Part shown: positions 1 through 12,252 of the stretch, piece by piece | How positions within the stretch are numbered: position 1 is the stretch's first letter | How the letters are laid out: each line of letters starts with the position of its first letter | Assembly: GCA_964035575.1 (NCBI GenBank) | Contig: OZ037851.1 | Coordinates: 186,001-250,000 of the forward strand | Reading direction: 5' to 3' | Length of the DNA stretch: 64,000 nt | Source of the DNA: Rhynchopus sp. YZ270_cl-10 | Taxonomy: Eukaryota > Euglenozoa > Diplonemea > Diplonemida > Diplonemidae | Notes under the pieces: model-generated | What the model was told of the DNA's origin: nothing | Seen by the model: only the letters and a program-made list of their open reading frames with translations | The model's database searches: none | Program-made: the position numbers and the translations under genes

Positions 1-3000
1 GGTTCCTGGATGAAACCTCTGGGTTATTTTTTGAACATCATTTGAAATAATTATTTTTTTTTGAGTCTTTTTGTTTTAAAAACATTTTTATGGAAAGAAA
101 GAACATGAAAATAACATAGGAGTGGAGCTTCACAAAAAAAAAAGACTGGTGCTCCGGAGGGGGTCGATATTGACAGGTCGCTGACCGATTTCCCATAGCA
201 CCAAAGACGACTCCATTTTTTTGGACATTCAACGTGTCTTTCCACTGTGCTTTTGAACCCTTTTTTGGTTGCATAATATCAACACTCCTTTGTTTGCCGT
301 GTTGTCAAAACTTGAAGTCTTTTTCCGCCCCACTCATAAAAAAAGGTTCGAAAGTCTTTAGCACGGTTTCAGAAGCACTAGATGATATCAGTGCGCCAAA
401 GTCTTTCGAGAGGTTGTGTGTGGCTGGGCGTAAGGAGTGCCGAAAATGTGGTTACGCATGCAATCTTGAGAAAAAAATACCAAAAAAAAAGACAGAGAAA
501 AACGTTGTTTTGTGCAGGGGAAAAAAAAGAGGTTTTTCTGCCGAGTGGTTTTGTGTGTTGGAGAAAAAAAAATTCGATAAAAAGCTCCTGCGTTCGGTCT
601 CTTTCACACAAAAAAATGGGGAAAGACCCATTAAAAGATGAACCAATATGCCCTCTCTTGAACATAAATAACCACACATCTTACAAATGAAAAAGAGCTA
701 AAAGTTGTGAAGAGGTGGTATATCCCGTTCGCATCAAACACGACAATGATACTATGGAGAGGGACACTTCCACCCCGTATACTTGAAACATTGAAGACGT
801 GTACACGCACATCTTTAAAAGGTTGCTTGACGGTGTAACATGGTTTATCAGGTCCGGAGTGGGGTGGGCAGGGGATGACGCACCCAACGAGAAGTGGTCT
901 GGTGCAATTTGGCGATAGATATAGGCTCTTGAGACGGCCTTTTTGAAGGGAAAATGGTGCCTGAAAGTTGGTTTCTGAAAAAAAATGTTTGCTTACAAAA
1001 AAAAGGTGTGCTAGAGCTTGGAAAAAGCGTTGAGAGAAATGAGATGAACCTAAGCCACCCAAGGAAGAGAAAAAAAAGGGGGACATCCAAGAACCGCTGG
1101 AAACTGTCCAGAGCGCGTGTTGGGTGGCAAATGTTGCCACACTGTATGCAGCAAAATCAGATGACTCCTTCGTAGTGGGGGGGATCTACGCGGACAGTGT
1201 AGAGGGGGTGGGGGTGGGGGACGGGGGGTGGCAGCTATCTACCTGGCTTCTGAAGAAGGGTCTGTCTTGGGGCTAACCGCGAAGTGCAGGCAACACTTCT
1301 CACCTCTGAATGCGGCAGCTTTCCCTGCAATTAGCTGGTCTGACTCCATATAAAGAATTTTTTTTTAAACCTAAGTGCCGCTAGTCACCTTCAAGAACAC
1401 ACACGCGGGTCACATGTTTTGGTGAGAGGGAAAAGAAGAAGAAGAAAAACACAAAAGAGAAAATCTTTTATGAACGTTTTGATACGCAGAATAAAGCCGC
1501 GGTATCTGTTGTTTTGTGTAGACACCATCGAATAATCACCTGACAAAGGCAGACTTTCAAGGAAAATAAAATACAAAAGGGAAGATGAACCTGGGCTTCA
1601 CGCTTGGTCACCAAAAAAAAAAAAAGAATTTAAACGAACGTGTCCTTCTAGGGTTTACTGGCAGGCGTTTACCGCTGTCGGTTTGGAAGAATAGTGGTGA
1701 GACCATATTATGACTGACCTAAACTCTCAAAAAAGAGCAGTTGAAACGTGCTATAACGCAGCTCGGTCGTGCTCATGCAAAGGGTGGGACGTGAGTGGTC
1801 AAAAAAAATGGCACATATTGTGATAAATAGATCAAGAAAATAGCCTTTAAAGTGAAGCGTAAAACGTTGTCGGCATAAAAAGATATTGTGCTCATGATAT
1901 TGGTGTAGCTATTACACTACGGCGGAGAAAATGAATTGCCCTTTTCTTTCTATATCTTTTGGCAGTGTCTTGCAAGCTCTGTCATCCCTGTGGCAGTGCT
2001 TTTTAGAATGCACCGGGTGGGCCTTGAGCCTTCGACGATGCGGCAATACAATGCTGCTGTTGTTTTCTTAGAGCATGACTGACACGTAGGGTATAAAACC
2101 ATCTGACAGAAGCTCATCCATTGTGGTCCTGTCTTGCGTTTTTCCGCAGGTGCCCAAAAATAAATAAAGTGAAGTTGATAGTGCAAACGCCTCTGGGACG
2201 CAGGCACTGAATAAAAGATATAGGTCCTCAGACAGTTCCGGAATATCTAGACCCTTTATACGGCAAAACCACAAATCAAGTCATTTACTTCACCGTGTAG
2301 TGTAAAATGGGGAAAAAAAACGGTACATCATTGCACGTGCAAATGAGGACAGTTCTGTTGCGGTATTTTTTTTGAACGGTTTTTTGAACGTTTTTTTTTT
2401 TTTAACTGTGCACCTGTGTGATTAGTGTAGCACCACACATGAAGCACTTTTGAAACTACAACCACCGCCGTTGTATTAGTAGGCTGGGGGTTTGTTGCTT
2501 TTCTGTATTGGTTGAGACAGATGATGGTGAGACATCATCATTTTGTTCTGTGCCACGAAATTGGGTGAAAATAGAAGGAAACTCGCATATTCTAAAAGAA
2601 AAAAGAAATTTTGCAAGACGAATACACCTCAGGTGCACATCTAAACAAAAAAAAAATCCCCAAAAGGCTCTTGTTCACGGTTTCTGAAAGCACTTCTTCC
2701 TTTTTTTTGCACAGAATGGGTTTTTGAGGGCTTCTTTCCGTGGGGGGGGGCACGACGGACTAACCATGGCCGGAAGGTGATATTACTAGTAATTGAACTA
2801 GTGAAACTTTATGACAGGTGGTACCTGTCGGATGACTAGTAATACCTGTCATGGCCATGACTAGTACATCGTGAAGCGCGTGAACAAAACAGCAAGCGCT
2901 TAAAAAAAGGCCCTTATTTCCCCTTTTTCCCGTTTTTCCTTTTCCTATACGCCTTTTCCCTTCCAAGCGCTTTCACATTTGCCAAGCGTAAAAAAAAAAA

Positions 3001-3490
3001 AAAAACAGCAAAAAAAATACTCAAAACGCGCTTCAGAAACCGTGCTTTTTATTACAAGAGGAAGGGGGGGGATGAGATTAAACAGGAGAAAAAAACCTGA
3101 AGAGTCCGAATTCTCCACGAAAAAAGAAGGGCATTTTTTTGTAAAGGGAAGTCTAGCAGCAGAAAAGCCAAAAGCACGAAGAATGGCGATTATGTGGCAC
3201 TTCCCACTTCGTTGCCCCTCAGCACTCTTCTCTCTTTCTCTAGGTCTTGACCAGCGTTTTAACACATGGCAAAACAACGAGTCGCAATAAAAGAGGGTGT
3301 AAATTAAGGAAGGTCGGAGTGGCGAAGGGGGAGGGGAAGGGGAAGGGGATTGCATGAATTTAGGTAGGATGACCAATGAAAAAAGGGTGGGGTGGGGTGG
3401 GGTGTGTTCAGTCAATTCTCCGATGATGGGAAATGCACTGGCTGTTTTGTTTTTTGAAAAATAGTATTCGCACAAAAAAATATTTGGTAC

Positions 3491-3523
3491 GATGCTCGTA
3501 AGCCTCTTGTGCCTAGTCACCTT
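3491..3523 (-). repeat. class I intergenic hairpin (one of about 16 copies)
   Basis: This is one copy of a dispersed hairpin. The consensus arms on the plus strand are AAGATGAACCTAAGC and GCTTAGTCACCTT, around a loop near CTCTCGT. Other clear copies are at 5403-5436, 5731-5758, 16312-16350, 22078-22116, 27471-27509, 31336-31364, 40032-40066, 40159-40186, 40877-40906, 44239-44272, 48639-48674, 52881-52917, 60424-60449 and 60657-60689. A partial copy lies at 1369-1392, and weak ones near 13797 and 14463. The arms pair over about 13 nt. The loop reads the same way on the plus strand in every copy, so relative to the genes the orientation is constant. Function is unknown. Confidence 0.6.
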
Positions 3524-4374
3524 CCAAGATAAACCCACACAAACGCGGTATTCAAAAAGAAAAAATAAAAAACGAAAGAAAACGTGAAAGATTGAGAATG
3601 CTCACATATTCACACACACAGAGATTTCTCAAGCAAGATTTATTTCAGGCAAGTACTATCTGTGCCCTACAAAATAAAACTGTTTAGATGATCTTTAGTC
3701 TGCTTGATCACCTTTTGAAAACAAAAACGTATTTTCATCAACAAAAATGCAATAGAGGAACTTGTATTATGTTATATGGCCAGAATAAATCTGGCAGTCT
3801 CACATGAAGAATAAGAAAAGTGGAAGTTGACAACAGTGCGAACATCTTAGCAGACGCAGAACACTAAGGAAAACTTGAGCCTCATCTGCCGCTCGTAATG
3901 TACTCTACTAAATAATGAAACGAATAATAAACGTGCGTAACCCCCTCATGTGTACTGGTGAGTGGTGCAGCAGCGAGGCGAGGTTTGTTGGCACGTTCGA
4001 AGAACAACTCAAGACACATTGTCGAAAAGGCTTAAAAAAAATAAAAAGGGGCCACTCCTCTCGCGCTGTTACGCACGTGAAATGAACCCCCTCAAAACCT
4101 GAAAGATAAAAGCAAAGACACAGAAATAGTAAGAGAGAGAGAGAGAGAGAGAGGGGGAAGCAGGGCCGAGGGGGTTTTGAATTTTGTGAACATAATTTTT
4201 TTTTTTTTGGCCAGAACAAAAGAAAACTTGATGGTGCCCTCCCGTGCACACACATCTTACAAGGTATAATAGGGGTTCGGGCATTTGTGGAGTGTTCTAA
4301 AAACCAAAAAAAATCGTCACGCAAAACTCACATTTCACAGGGGAAAAATCCCCCTATCCCCAGGGAAGTATGCC

Positions 4375-4406
<32 letters not shown>

Positions 4407-4944
4407 TAGTTAAGTTGATAACCTGACGTCTCTTGGGCGCAGGCAACGTGGAAGAAAATAAACGTGAACAGATGCACACATCTTTTACTTTAAATAAAAA
4501 GAGAAGCCGAAACGTGCAAGCGCCCCACCGTTCGTGAGACGCAGGCACAAAAAGAACATAATCAATATTAAGACACAAAGCTCCCAGCTCTTGGCAGAAA
4601 AGCCTTCATGCAGAAAAGACAATAATAAATTTGCCCACCTATAGGTGGGGGCTGTTAGACTAGGAATTTTTGTTCTCTAAAATGGACTCCCCCCCTCTTC
4701 ACGTTCAACTGTTGTAACGTAGCTTTATTGCAGAAAACAAAAAAAAAATGTGTAGGGCTTGCCTCGTCTCTTCCATCCAGGATCATGAGACAGTATCCGA
4801 CCCACAAAATTGCCCCCGAACAGACTCCCAGTCAAGTGGCAAACAGGGTAAGTACTGAAACAAAGAGAGTTGACTTGAAATACAACAGCCCGCTCGTGAA
4901 CAGTGTACCTCATATGGTGCACCGGGGTGGATCCTAAGAAAAAG

Positions 4945-5012
4945 GCGAAGTTGATAGTGCAAAACGCCGGGACGCAGGGCACTACTCTCTCTGGTTATCG
5001 AACCCCAGAGTG
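4945..5012 (-). repeat. class II hairpin with tRNA T-arm-like segment
   Basis: The plus strand reads GAAGTTGATAGTGCAAA, then a GC-rich loop region ending GCAGGGCACT. It is followed by a short stem-loop which, read on the minus strand, contains GGGGTTCGATAACC, close to a tRNA T arm or Pol III B box. The same module occurs at 16704-16776 with the T-arm-like part. It occurs without that part at 2169-2210 and 60833-60877. This looks like a tRNA-derived SINE or a small Pol III unit. No full cloverleaf could be drawn, so I do not call a tRNA gene. Confidence 0.45.
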
Positions 5013-5239
5013 TTGTACTTTGGGTTACAAAAAGGGAGTTGCTGACAGGGAAACGGTACGCAGACACACAGTAAGTTTCCCATCCTGATTGGGGAGGGGG
5101 TGAATACAATAATTTAAGCTGAGAAAGCTGGGGAAAATCACAAAAAAAGAGGAAAAAGTTTGGTGAGGAAGAATAACTTGAGTTTTTTTTTTTTTTTTTC
5201 TTTTTTTTTTTTGTGCTGAAAATTGGTGTTTCCCAATTC

Positions 5240-5345
5240 CTCAGGGTCCGCGGGGGTGTACCCCGCGCAGACCCACCCTGCGGGGACCCTATTTGGGCAC
5301 CCCCGGGTCCGTTAGGCCACCGTGCCCACTCCGGCACACCGGCAT
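5240..5345. other. GC-rich patch
   Basis: About 100 bases are strongly GC-rich, with short self-complementary parts such as GGGGTGTACCCC, while both sides are AT-rich and homopolymeric. No coding frame with a start and a sensible product was seen. It may be a remnant of a mobile element or a structured RNA. I cannot tell which. Confidence 0.35.
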
Positions 5346-6111
5346 ATTAAAGTCCATTGCATATGATTCAAATAACCCGACCACAGTAGAAGAAAGGATT
5401 GTAAGATGAACCTAAACATCTCGTGCTTAGTGACCTATGAAAGAGGCTTTGTGTTGGCAGCAACTATCTCGACTTCTTTCTCTACAACTTTGCTACATGA
5501 AAGAATAAAAAAAAACAAATATGTGCATCACGGAAAGCCTTTCGTTCTTCTCTGTTCCACCCAAAAAAAAAAAAAGTTCCAAAAAAAAGTTGGGGGAGAA
5601 AGGCAATGCGAGTATATCTTTTCTGCGATTTTTTCAAAATAAATAAGGCAAAATGGCAACTATTCGATTATTCAAAAAAAAAAAGCGAGCTACCCAGAAA
5701 CGAATTACTGAGTAAAAGAAAATTTGGTGAGATGAAGCTAAGTCGTGCTTAGTCACCTCAAGGAAAGCGAGGCATGCAATAATACAGGAAAGGACAGACA
5801 GTCGAAAAACCATGCGTACAAAAGAATAATGATAAGCTTCAGTCTGTCGGCTCTTTCTCAAAAAAAGACTAACAAACGAGGTCTTCAAAAAGGAAAAAAA
5901 AACGAAAAAAAAAAAATATATCACAAAGAAATGGTAGTATCGGGGAGAGTCTGGGTGCTGGCCGCAGTTCACAGTCCTGGTATGACTTGAAAACTGCAGC
6001 GAAAAGACGGCTTCTCCACATATGGAAGGCCGATACGTGTTGAAAACTTTGCTTGTATTGATGACACCCTAGAGAGCTCCACTTTACAATACAGTTTGTT
6101 TTTGTGATAGG

Positions 6112-6777
6112 CAGTGTTTCCCACGGTGAGATTTTGGGGTGAGAAATCTCACAAAAAAAGAAAAAAAAAAAAAGTGAGGTGAGAAATCTCACCTGCAGGA
6201 AAAAAAAAAAAAAAAAAAAAATCATGGTTGAACCACGGGAGTACCATGGGGAACTGGGTTGCTGACCGCACCATCCAGGCTGTACCTCAATTTTTTTTTG
6301 CCTGCGGCGCCATTTTCCCTTTTTTGCTCCGCAAAAAAGGGTTAGGTGTGTGACTATGTGCTGTAAAAAGATAGGTTTTTACACTGTACCCTAATTTTTT
6401 TTCGCCTGCGGCGCCATTTGTTTGATTTTTTTTTTGCTCCGCAAAAATCCCTAACGACAGTGACATTTATGTCAACAATTTTTAGAAATGTTGCGTACCG
6501 TGGCTTCGCTTGGGTGCCATGCCTGCCATGACTGCCGTTTATTTTGTAAATGTACTGAGTTTACTGATAATTCGTATACCACGTGTGCCTGGTGCAAATA
6601 TCAATGAAGTGCCGAACTCCGAGAAATTCTCACATTCCGCCGGAGGCCCCCAACTTGAGCTAAGGTGGGGACCCGGGCGCGCGAAGCGCGCCCGGGCTCG
6701 CCACACCTATACAAAAACCCGCAAAACCGCAAAATCTCACCTATTTTCAGAGTTAGGTGAGATGCTGGGAAACACTG
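6112..6777. mobile_element. non-autonomous hAT-like DNA transposon
   Basis: The two ends are inverted copies of CAGTGTTTCCCA, a typical hAT end. The element is flanked on both sides by the same 8 bases, GTGATAGG (6104-6111 and 6778-6785), the size expected for a hAT target duplication. The 666-bp interior codes for nothing recognisable. It holds palindromes such as GGTGAGAAATCTCACC, two copies of a GCCTGCGGCGCCATTT block and a CGCGCGAAGCGCGC hairpin. Parts of the interior recur in the elements at 16823-17371 and 28172-28871. The perfect duplication argues for a fairly recent insertion. Confidence 0.85.
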
Positions 6778-6785
6778 GTGATAGG

Positions 6786-7271
6786 GGTAAAAAAAAAAAG
6801 GTCTTTTCGCGGTGAAAGGCGGTAAATGACAAAAAATTAAAGGAGGAAGAAAAACACAGTTTTGCCCCCTAAAAGGGAGGCTCATCACAACGGGAACAAC
6901 CTTAGCAGTTTTAAAGAAAAAGACAGAAACAAAATAGAAACCAAATACAACACACAGGGAACCGAAACGAATGAAAGGGGGAAGAAAAACAGAATTATTT
7001 GAAGACCACAAAACCACATAACCCCCCACGACACAATACACACACACACATATCCCCAATTTCTTGGTGAATGTTCCGCCCTCTGAGGAACTACCAATAA
7101 CTGCTCTCAAAAAAAACCTCCCCCCACCCCTAATGGGCTGTATTCCTTGCAGGAATTACCCAATAACTGATTTCGAACACACATAAATGGTAGGGTTTTA
7201 CTCTTTAGGACCTACATTTGCTTTCAAACCCACACACATACACACATACCCCAACCCAACCCCATAGTAGC
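6786..7271. other. spacer downstream of the potassium channel gene
   Basis: This is the 3' flank of the channel gene. It is AT-rich with CA-rich tracts (about 7030-7050 and 7230-7260). No gene or clear polyadenylation signal could be assigned. Confidence 0.4.
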
Positions 7272-10200
7272 TCAGCCAGCACCTTCAGACGCAGTGCTTG
7301 GTGTCTTAAGGAGCTTTGGATCCAGTCGTGAGAGAACTGACATAATGTCCCGCAGCATGGCACCTTGTTCCTCCTGTATGGGGGTTGGATGTGGCGTGAA
7401 AAGAATAGAACTGCAAAAATGTTTGTTGTGCAATAGGAAGTAAGCCGAAGGGTGACCTAGGGGGTAATGTTGGAAGCAGTGTTATATTTGGTGAGAAATG
7501 GAAGAGCGGAAGAGAAGTGAGGATTGTTTGTACCTGATTCTGAAGGATTGTGGCGTACTGCTGTTTGAGCTCGCCGAGCTCTGTGGATGGCTCTTGTGTG
7601 CGGCTGACGTTGCTGCGAGGTGTGCTTGCGCCGCCCGACCTGCCGAGCCTGCTCACCACACGGCGTGCAGTCACCACCTTGCGCGCTGCCGTTCTGAAAC
7701 GCGGTACATTGGGCTTCCGCCCATCGAGGCTGTGCTCTCCTGGCGTGCCTCGCGACTGCACGTCCATCAGAGAGTTGAGGCTCGACGACGCACCGTCCTT
7801 GCCTGTACCCACACTGCCGTCAATCATTGCGTCGTTCACCTCCTCCAACGTCCGCGCCAGCACATCTTGGTCGCTGAAGGCGATTGAGGAAGTTCCTGTT
7901 GAAAAAACATTTATGAAATTGTAAGAGTGCATTTGCCTGTGTAAGCAATTTGGGAATATAAAACGAAGAACATACTGCGCAACCCACTCCTCCGGGGTGA
8001 GACTGCACGGGGGCTGATCAACGGACCCCGTGTGGGCGGCTGTGGTACTGGCGGTGGGTCCTGCACAAGGAAGCGCACCATGTCGACCAGTGCGTTGGTG
8101 CTAGCTGCGGTGCGTGCGACGCTGCGTACGGAGGACTCGGTGTCAACGGAGTAGACGGACGACGTGTCGTCGACAGAGTCACACTCCGAGAAGCTCTTGC
8201 CGAGGGGGTCCGAGCGCTCGCGTGTCTGTATCGGTAACGTCGCGTGGCTTGTCGCCTGGCCCTCGTTGTTGAAGCCGATGTGTGTCAAGCTGTCGCTTGT
8301 ACGCATAGGGACTGCCACCTGCGTGGTCTCCAGCTGGCTCATCGACGCGACGCTGCTGCCCATCGTGCGTGCAGGGTTCACCACAGCACGCAAAGGGTTC
8401 GTGTCGCCCTCAAGCAGACTCTGGCTGTTCGAACGCACCCTCCGCTTAGGACGAAACCCTTTCCGCTTGCTCTGCCGGAACTGCTTCGACAGGCCCTCGT
8501 CCGCAGGACGCATCAGGTACTGCAGCACAGTGTTCTGTGCTAGGATGTCCGAGGTGTCGGCGTGCAGCACGTCCAGAACACTGATGTCCGCCCACGCCGT
8601 CCCCTGCTCGCCTGCACGCAGGCTCTTCAGGCGCTGTGACGCCTTCTGTAGACGCATGTACTGCGAGTGGAGTTGGCGTGTCGTGGAGTCAGTCGACATC
8701 CACCCTGTCATGGAGCGATGGCTCGGCACAACATTGCCGCACCTCGCAAGCATCCTGTTGTACACAAAGGCGCGTGAGATGACCGTTGCAGAGACCTCCT
8801 TTATCTTCTGCGAGGACTGCACCTGGTACAGAAACATGATAACTTGCTTCTGCACACGCGTCAAAGCAAGTTTGTGCTGCACAACGCTAACCAGCACAGC
8901 AGACGCAGTAATCCCAAATACCGCAGACACAACGCCCATCACCCTCCCAAGGGCGCTCTCGGGCACAGTGTCGCCGTACCCAACGGTGGTGAAGGTAACA
9001 ATCGTGTACCACATCGACTTAGCAAAGTCCCAGTCGTCTGCTGCGTTCTCAACAAACCAGACCACGACGGAAAGACTGAGAAACCTGTGTGTATGAAAAT
9101 AAATGCAACATGTGTCAAACCAAAACATCAAAACACATACCCGGCCAAGCTGCTGACAGCAATCGTCGTCACGGGGTATTTGAAGAGAAGCATCTTGTAC
9201 ACAAACACCGTCCCCAGTCGCTGGCCGGCAAGCGAGGCGACGAGAGACGACCCAGCCGTCCCGACAAGAGTGTAGTGCGACACTGCTGTCAGACATTCGA
9301 ACAATCGGAACACGACGAAGGAGTTGATGATACGTACATACGAATGAAGGTCTGCTATCACAGGCGGCGCGTGCAGCACAATAGCAAAGCCGTGCAAGAG
9401 GAAGAGGTAGAAGTTCGGCGACGCAACGAAGGACGGGTACAGCAGGCGGTAGTCCTTCTTCATGAGGCACTCCTTGTGGTACCACACATAATACAGCTTC
9501 ACAAGCGACATCAGGTGCAACATGGTGACCACCGAAAGGGCGCAGTCCAGGTACATCGTGCGCAGGGGGTGGTTCACGACCACTATCGCAACTGCGATGA
9601 CCGACAGCACCGCCGAGATGGTGTTCACAACCTTCCTTTGCCTGTCGAGCTCGAAGTTGCGGCCAAGTTCGTCGACTGCTTCCTCTGCGGGTGTACCGTG
9701 CAGCAATTTGAAGAAGTGGTCCCACCAGGTCAGCGCTTCAATCTTTGTTCGCGGATTCGACAGAAATGGCGACGGGCTTGGCGGGAGTACCGAGGCTTCC
9801 ATGCGAAGGCTTTGCGTGTTCACCGTCAGGCCTTCTCCTTTGGAGCCGAGCGCTTGCACACTTGGGGTGGCGACACTGGTACCTTGCGTCGACAGACGGG
9901 GGCTGTTGTGCTCTGGTGTGTGCCCTATCAGCTCAACGTTCTCCAACGCTTGCATGGGCATGTTGAGGCTCAGTGATGCTGACTGTTCCTGCGATCCGCT
10001 TTCCTCCACAGACTCGACAGGGCTTGCGTGCACCGTTGTCGGTGCATGGTGCGACTGCGCGACTGTCGACCCCATGGAGGAATCTGTTGCGTCCAGCCTG
10101 TCTTCCTTTAGCTTCTCCTTCGGACTGTCCGCTGGAAGGGTGGGCTCTGGCTCTGCAGGAAAGCTCTCTGGTACGGGGACAGGCGTGCCGCCGTCACTGC

Positions 10201-10684
10201 TGGTCGCACTGAGGTACGACGAACAGATGATTGCATTCGCATCGGAAGGGCTCTGTGGTGGATACGCCTGGTCCGACGCACGCACACTCGACGCAGTCCC
10301 ACCAAACGCAGAACCAATCGACAGATGCTGCGACCCTGGCGTCCTTGCCCTATCAGGTATGTGACCCCCCGGCGTCTTCAACACAGACACCGGCGCCAAA
10401 TACACCTGTGGATCAGACGCACCCTCTGAAGTGCTTGGATCGCAGGCATCTGGCGACGCAAGGTTAAACTGTGCCTTCTTTGCCTTCGTTTTTGTCTTTT
10501 TCTTCTTCTTTTTGGTGGGAGTTGAGTCAGAGCTATCTGACACTGGGCTGGTGATCTCCATGACACTCATTTCGACTCCGTTCTCGTGTCCCTTCTCCTC
10601 GCCTTTGTCAGGGAAGACTGCCACATCAGGTTGTGCCGCAGAATCATCTTTGCTGCCCTCACCCAGTTGTGCCTCTAAATCCAC
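7272..10684 (-). CDS. SK-type (small-conductance calcium-activated) potassium channel, four exons
   Basis: Predicted six-helix potassium channel of the plasma membrane. Exons are 10684-9141, 9084-7976, 7895-7534 and 7373-7272. The introns (56, 80 and 160 nt) begin GTATGT, GTATGT and GTACAA and end in AG, and the frame stays open across all joins (about 1038 codons). S1 starts near residue 352, the pore has TVGYGD at 548-553, and S6 ends near 585. It is followed by a stretch starting HKLALTRVQKQV, which matches the calmodulin-binding domain of SK channels (HKLELTKAEKHV type). A C-terminal coiled coil follows, formed across the last splice (LKQQYATILQNQ then EEQGAMLRDIM). The N-terminal 350 residues are Ser/Pro/acidic with a lysine tract. 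The frame is open to a GTG at 10684; the first in-frame ATG is 10570-10568, giving 1000 aa. Family knowledge: such channels open when calcium-calmodulin binds. Calcium gating here is inferred from that domain. Confidence 0.85.
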
Positions 10685-11091
10685 CGCAAAGCTGTCACCC
10701 GCAGAGTGCGGGATGGTGGGCGACAGATTGCTATTTTACTGATACGCACACAGCAACGCCGTGAGAACCTTTATTCAAATAAAACACTCCAAAAAATCCC
10801 CCAATGCAGAGAAGAAGTGGAGGGGTGGGGGGAAAATATATAGAAAATGTGTACAGGTGTGGGCTGTGTGTGGAAAGCCGCACCCTTTATTATCCTAGGG
10901 GAAGGGTGTTGTGATGGGGGTGGGATAAGGGGGCAAAGTGTCGAAATGTTTTGAGAGGGTAGATCGCGTGGGGGGAGAAGGGAGACATGTGTATCTATAT
11001 TTACGTATCTTCCCGCGTGGAGTTACCCAGGCTAGGTGCAGGAAAAGGGAAGCAAAAATTAGATTGGCATAATCCCGTTGTGGAAGTGGGT
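10685..11091. other. spacer between channel and WD40 genes
   Basis: About 400 bases with no gene seen. It holds the 5' flank of the channel gene and the 3' flank of the WD40 gene. A possible splice acceptor (minus strand GTATCAG) lies just upstream of the open frame of the channel gene near 10741, so a short upstream exon or a trans-splice site is possible there. Confidence 0.4.
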
Positions 11092-12186
11092 TCAAGACAG
11101 TGTGGTATCAACAATATTAACACCGTCATCCCCTCCGTACATCACCAACCCACCACAGCTGCTGACTGCAATACCGTACGAATCCCTGCTCTCACTGACA
11201 TGGCATGGCAGTTGCCTCTGTTCCCCTGTTGAGATGGACCACACGTACAAAGACACCGTATCTGGCGAGTAGAAAGTAACAATGTCGTCGGACACAGCCA
11301 TGTCAGTCCAGTAGCTTTCTGTGTCATCTTCAAGTACGTGTTCACCTGTTTCAATGTTCCAGACGAGCACACGGTTCGTGCCACACGCTGCAATGAAACG
11401 TTGATTTGGTGACAGTGCCACATAATGAATGGAGGAAGGGAATGTAAGCACACGCACCTCCACCCCTGTCGTGTAGTCCCATGTGGTGAGTAGGTCGCTG
11501 CTCTCCCCAAACATCGCCACCCTGTCGCCTGTCACTAGCATGACGTATAAGCAGGCCACAATGTGGTCCCATTCATGCACAACAACGCCTGTTGCGATGT
11601 CCCACACCTGCAAACCGGTGCTGCCGCACGACAACAGCTTTGTTCCGCAAGGTGACCATGCCGTGGTCTTCTTCGGGTCAGATACATCTCCAAAGGAGTG
11701 TTCCAATGCACCTGTCTTCATGTGATGAACTTCAGCACACTCTGTGTCCTCGTTGACGCATGAAATCCACTCACTGCACGGTGAGAAGGCTGGGTTGCTC
11801 GTATAGAGGCAACGGAAGTGGCACAGACGCTCATGTGTTTCCGTGTCGAAGATGGACATACCCTCCTCACGCCACATCACTGCAAGGTACCTATCACACG
11901 GGGAGAGTGTAAGCGAGAATACGTTATCCACACGTGGTATCACCCCAGGAGTGATGTTGGCACCAGTGCAGTACAGCTCAACGGCACATCCCTCATCGAT
12001 CACCGTGTCGCAGATGCGCAAGTCGTCGTTGCCGATGTCGCCACCCCCTCTCATCCGCACACCAACAGGCCGAGCACCTGGCACGCCAAGCTCCACAACA
12101 AGCTTCCTCTTCACCTGCGCGAGGGTGTCGCTCTCATCCACTTCTATCACGCAGCTTGCAGCCTCAAAGTGTCCTGTGATGTCCAT
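11092..12186 (-). CDS. ubiquitin-like domain fused to WD40 repeats
   Basis: Predicted 364-aa protein of unknown role. Residues 1-75 align by eye with ubiquitin-like folds: a strand with VIEVDESDTLAQVKRKL, then RPVGVRMRGGGDI and LRICDTVIDEGCAVEL, where ubiquitin has its DTI..VKAKI, LIFAGKQLEDG and STLHLVLR segments. There is no C-terminal processing Gly-Gly; the chain runs on into a WD40-type propeller with repeats such as LSPCDRYLAVMWRE, WSPCGTKLLSCGSTGLQVWD and LSPNQRFIAACGTNRVLVWN. I chose the ATG at 12186 because the ubiquitin-like fold starts there. The frame is open upstream to 12252 without an ATG. A splice-acceptor-like CTAACACAAG ends at 12259. Scaffold or adaptor function is only a guess from the two domains. 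Confidence 0.75.
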   Translation of the reverse strand: MDITGHFEAASCVIEVDESDTLAQVKRKLVVELGVPGARPVGVRMRGGGDIGNDDLRICDTVIDEGCAVELYCTGANITPGVIPRVDNVFSLTLSPCDRYLAVMWREEGMSIFDTETHERLCHFRCLYTSNPAFSPCSEWISCVNEDTECAEVHHMKTGALEHSFGDVSDPKKTTAWSPCGTKLLSCGSTGLQVWDIATGVVVHEWDHIVACLYVMLVTGDRVAMFGESSDLLTTWDYTTGVEVRVLTFPSSIHYVALSPNQRFIAACGTNRVLVWNIETGEHVLEDDTESYWTDMAVSDDIVTFYSPDTVSLYVWSISTGEQRQLPCHVSESRDSYGIAVSSCGGLVMYGGDDGVNIVDTTLS

Positions 12187-12252
12187 GTTCAGGGGGGTAA
12201 CTCTGTTCTGTGAGGCATAGTGTGTGGTGTCGAGGTCCTCCGTCCATACCAC

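Larger units (their letters stand above)
1..6111. other. gene-poor spacer
   Basis: I find no supportable gene here. All open frames are short, AT-rich or start in homopolymers. The stretch is full of A and T runs, including a run of about 29 A near 4375 and a GA microsatellite at 4133-4154. It holds several copies of the two short hairpin families listed separately (3491-3523, 5403-5436, 5731-5758, 2169-2210, 4945-4983) and a GC-rich patch at 5240-5345. Confidence 0.6.

Noticed and set aside
631-1140. 169-codon minus-strand open frame
   Set aside because: It starts at GTG, is rich in Phe/Ser from homopolymers and has no recognisable domain or start context.
2945-3538. 197-codon minus-strand open frame
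   Set aside because: It is made of low-complexity Pro/Phe runs from A- and G-rich spacer DNA.
8164-9976. Long plus-strand open frames opposite the potassium channel
   Set aside because: The minus strand encodes an unmistakable channel with pore and helices; the plus frames are shadows of a GC-richer coding region.
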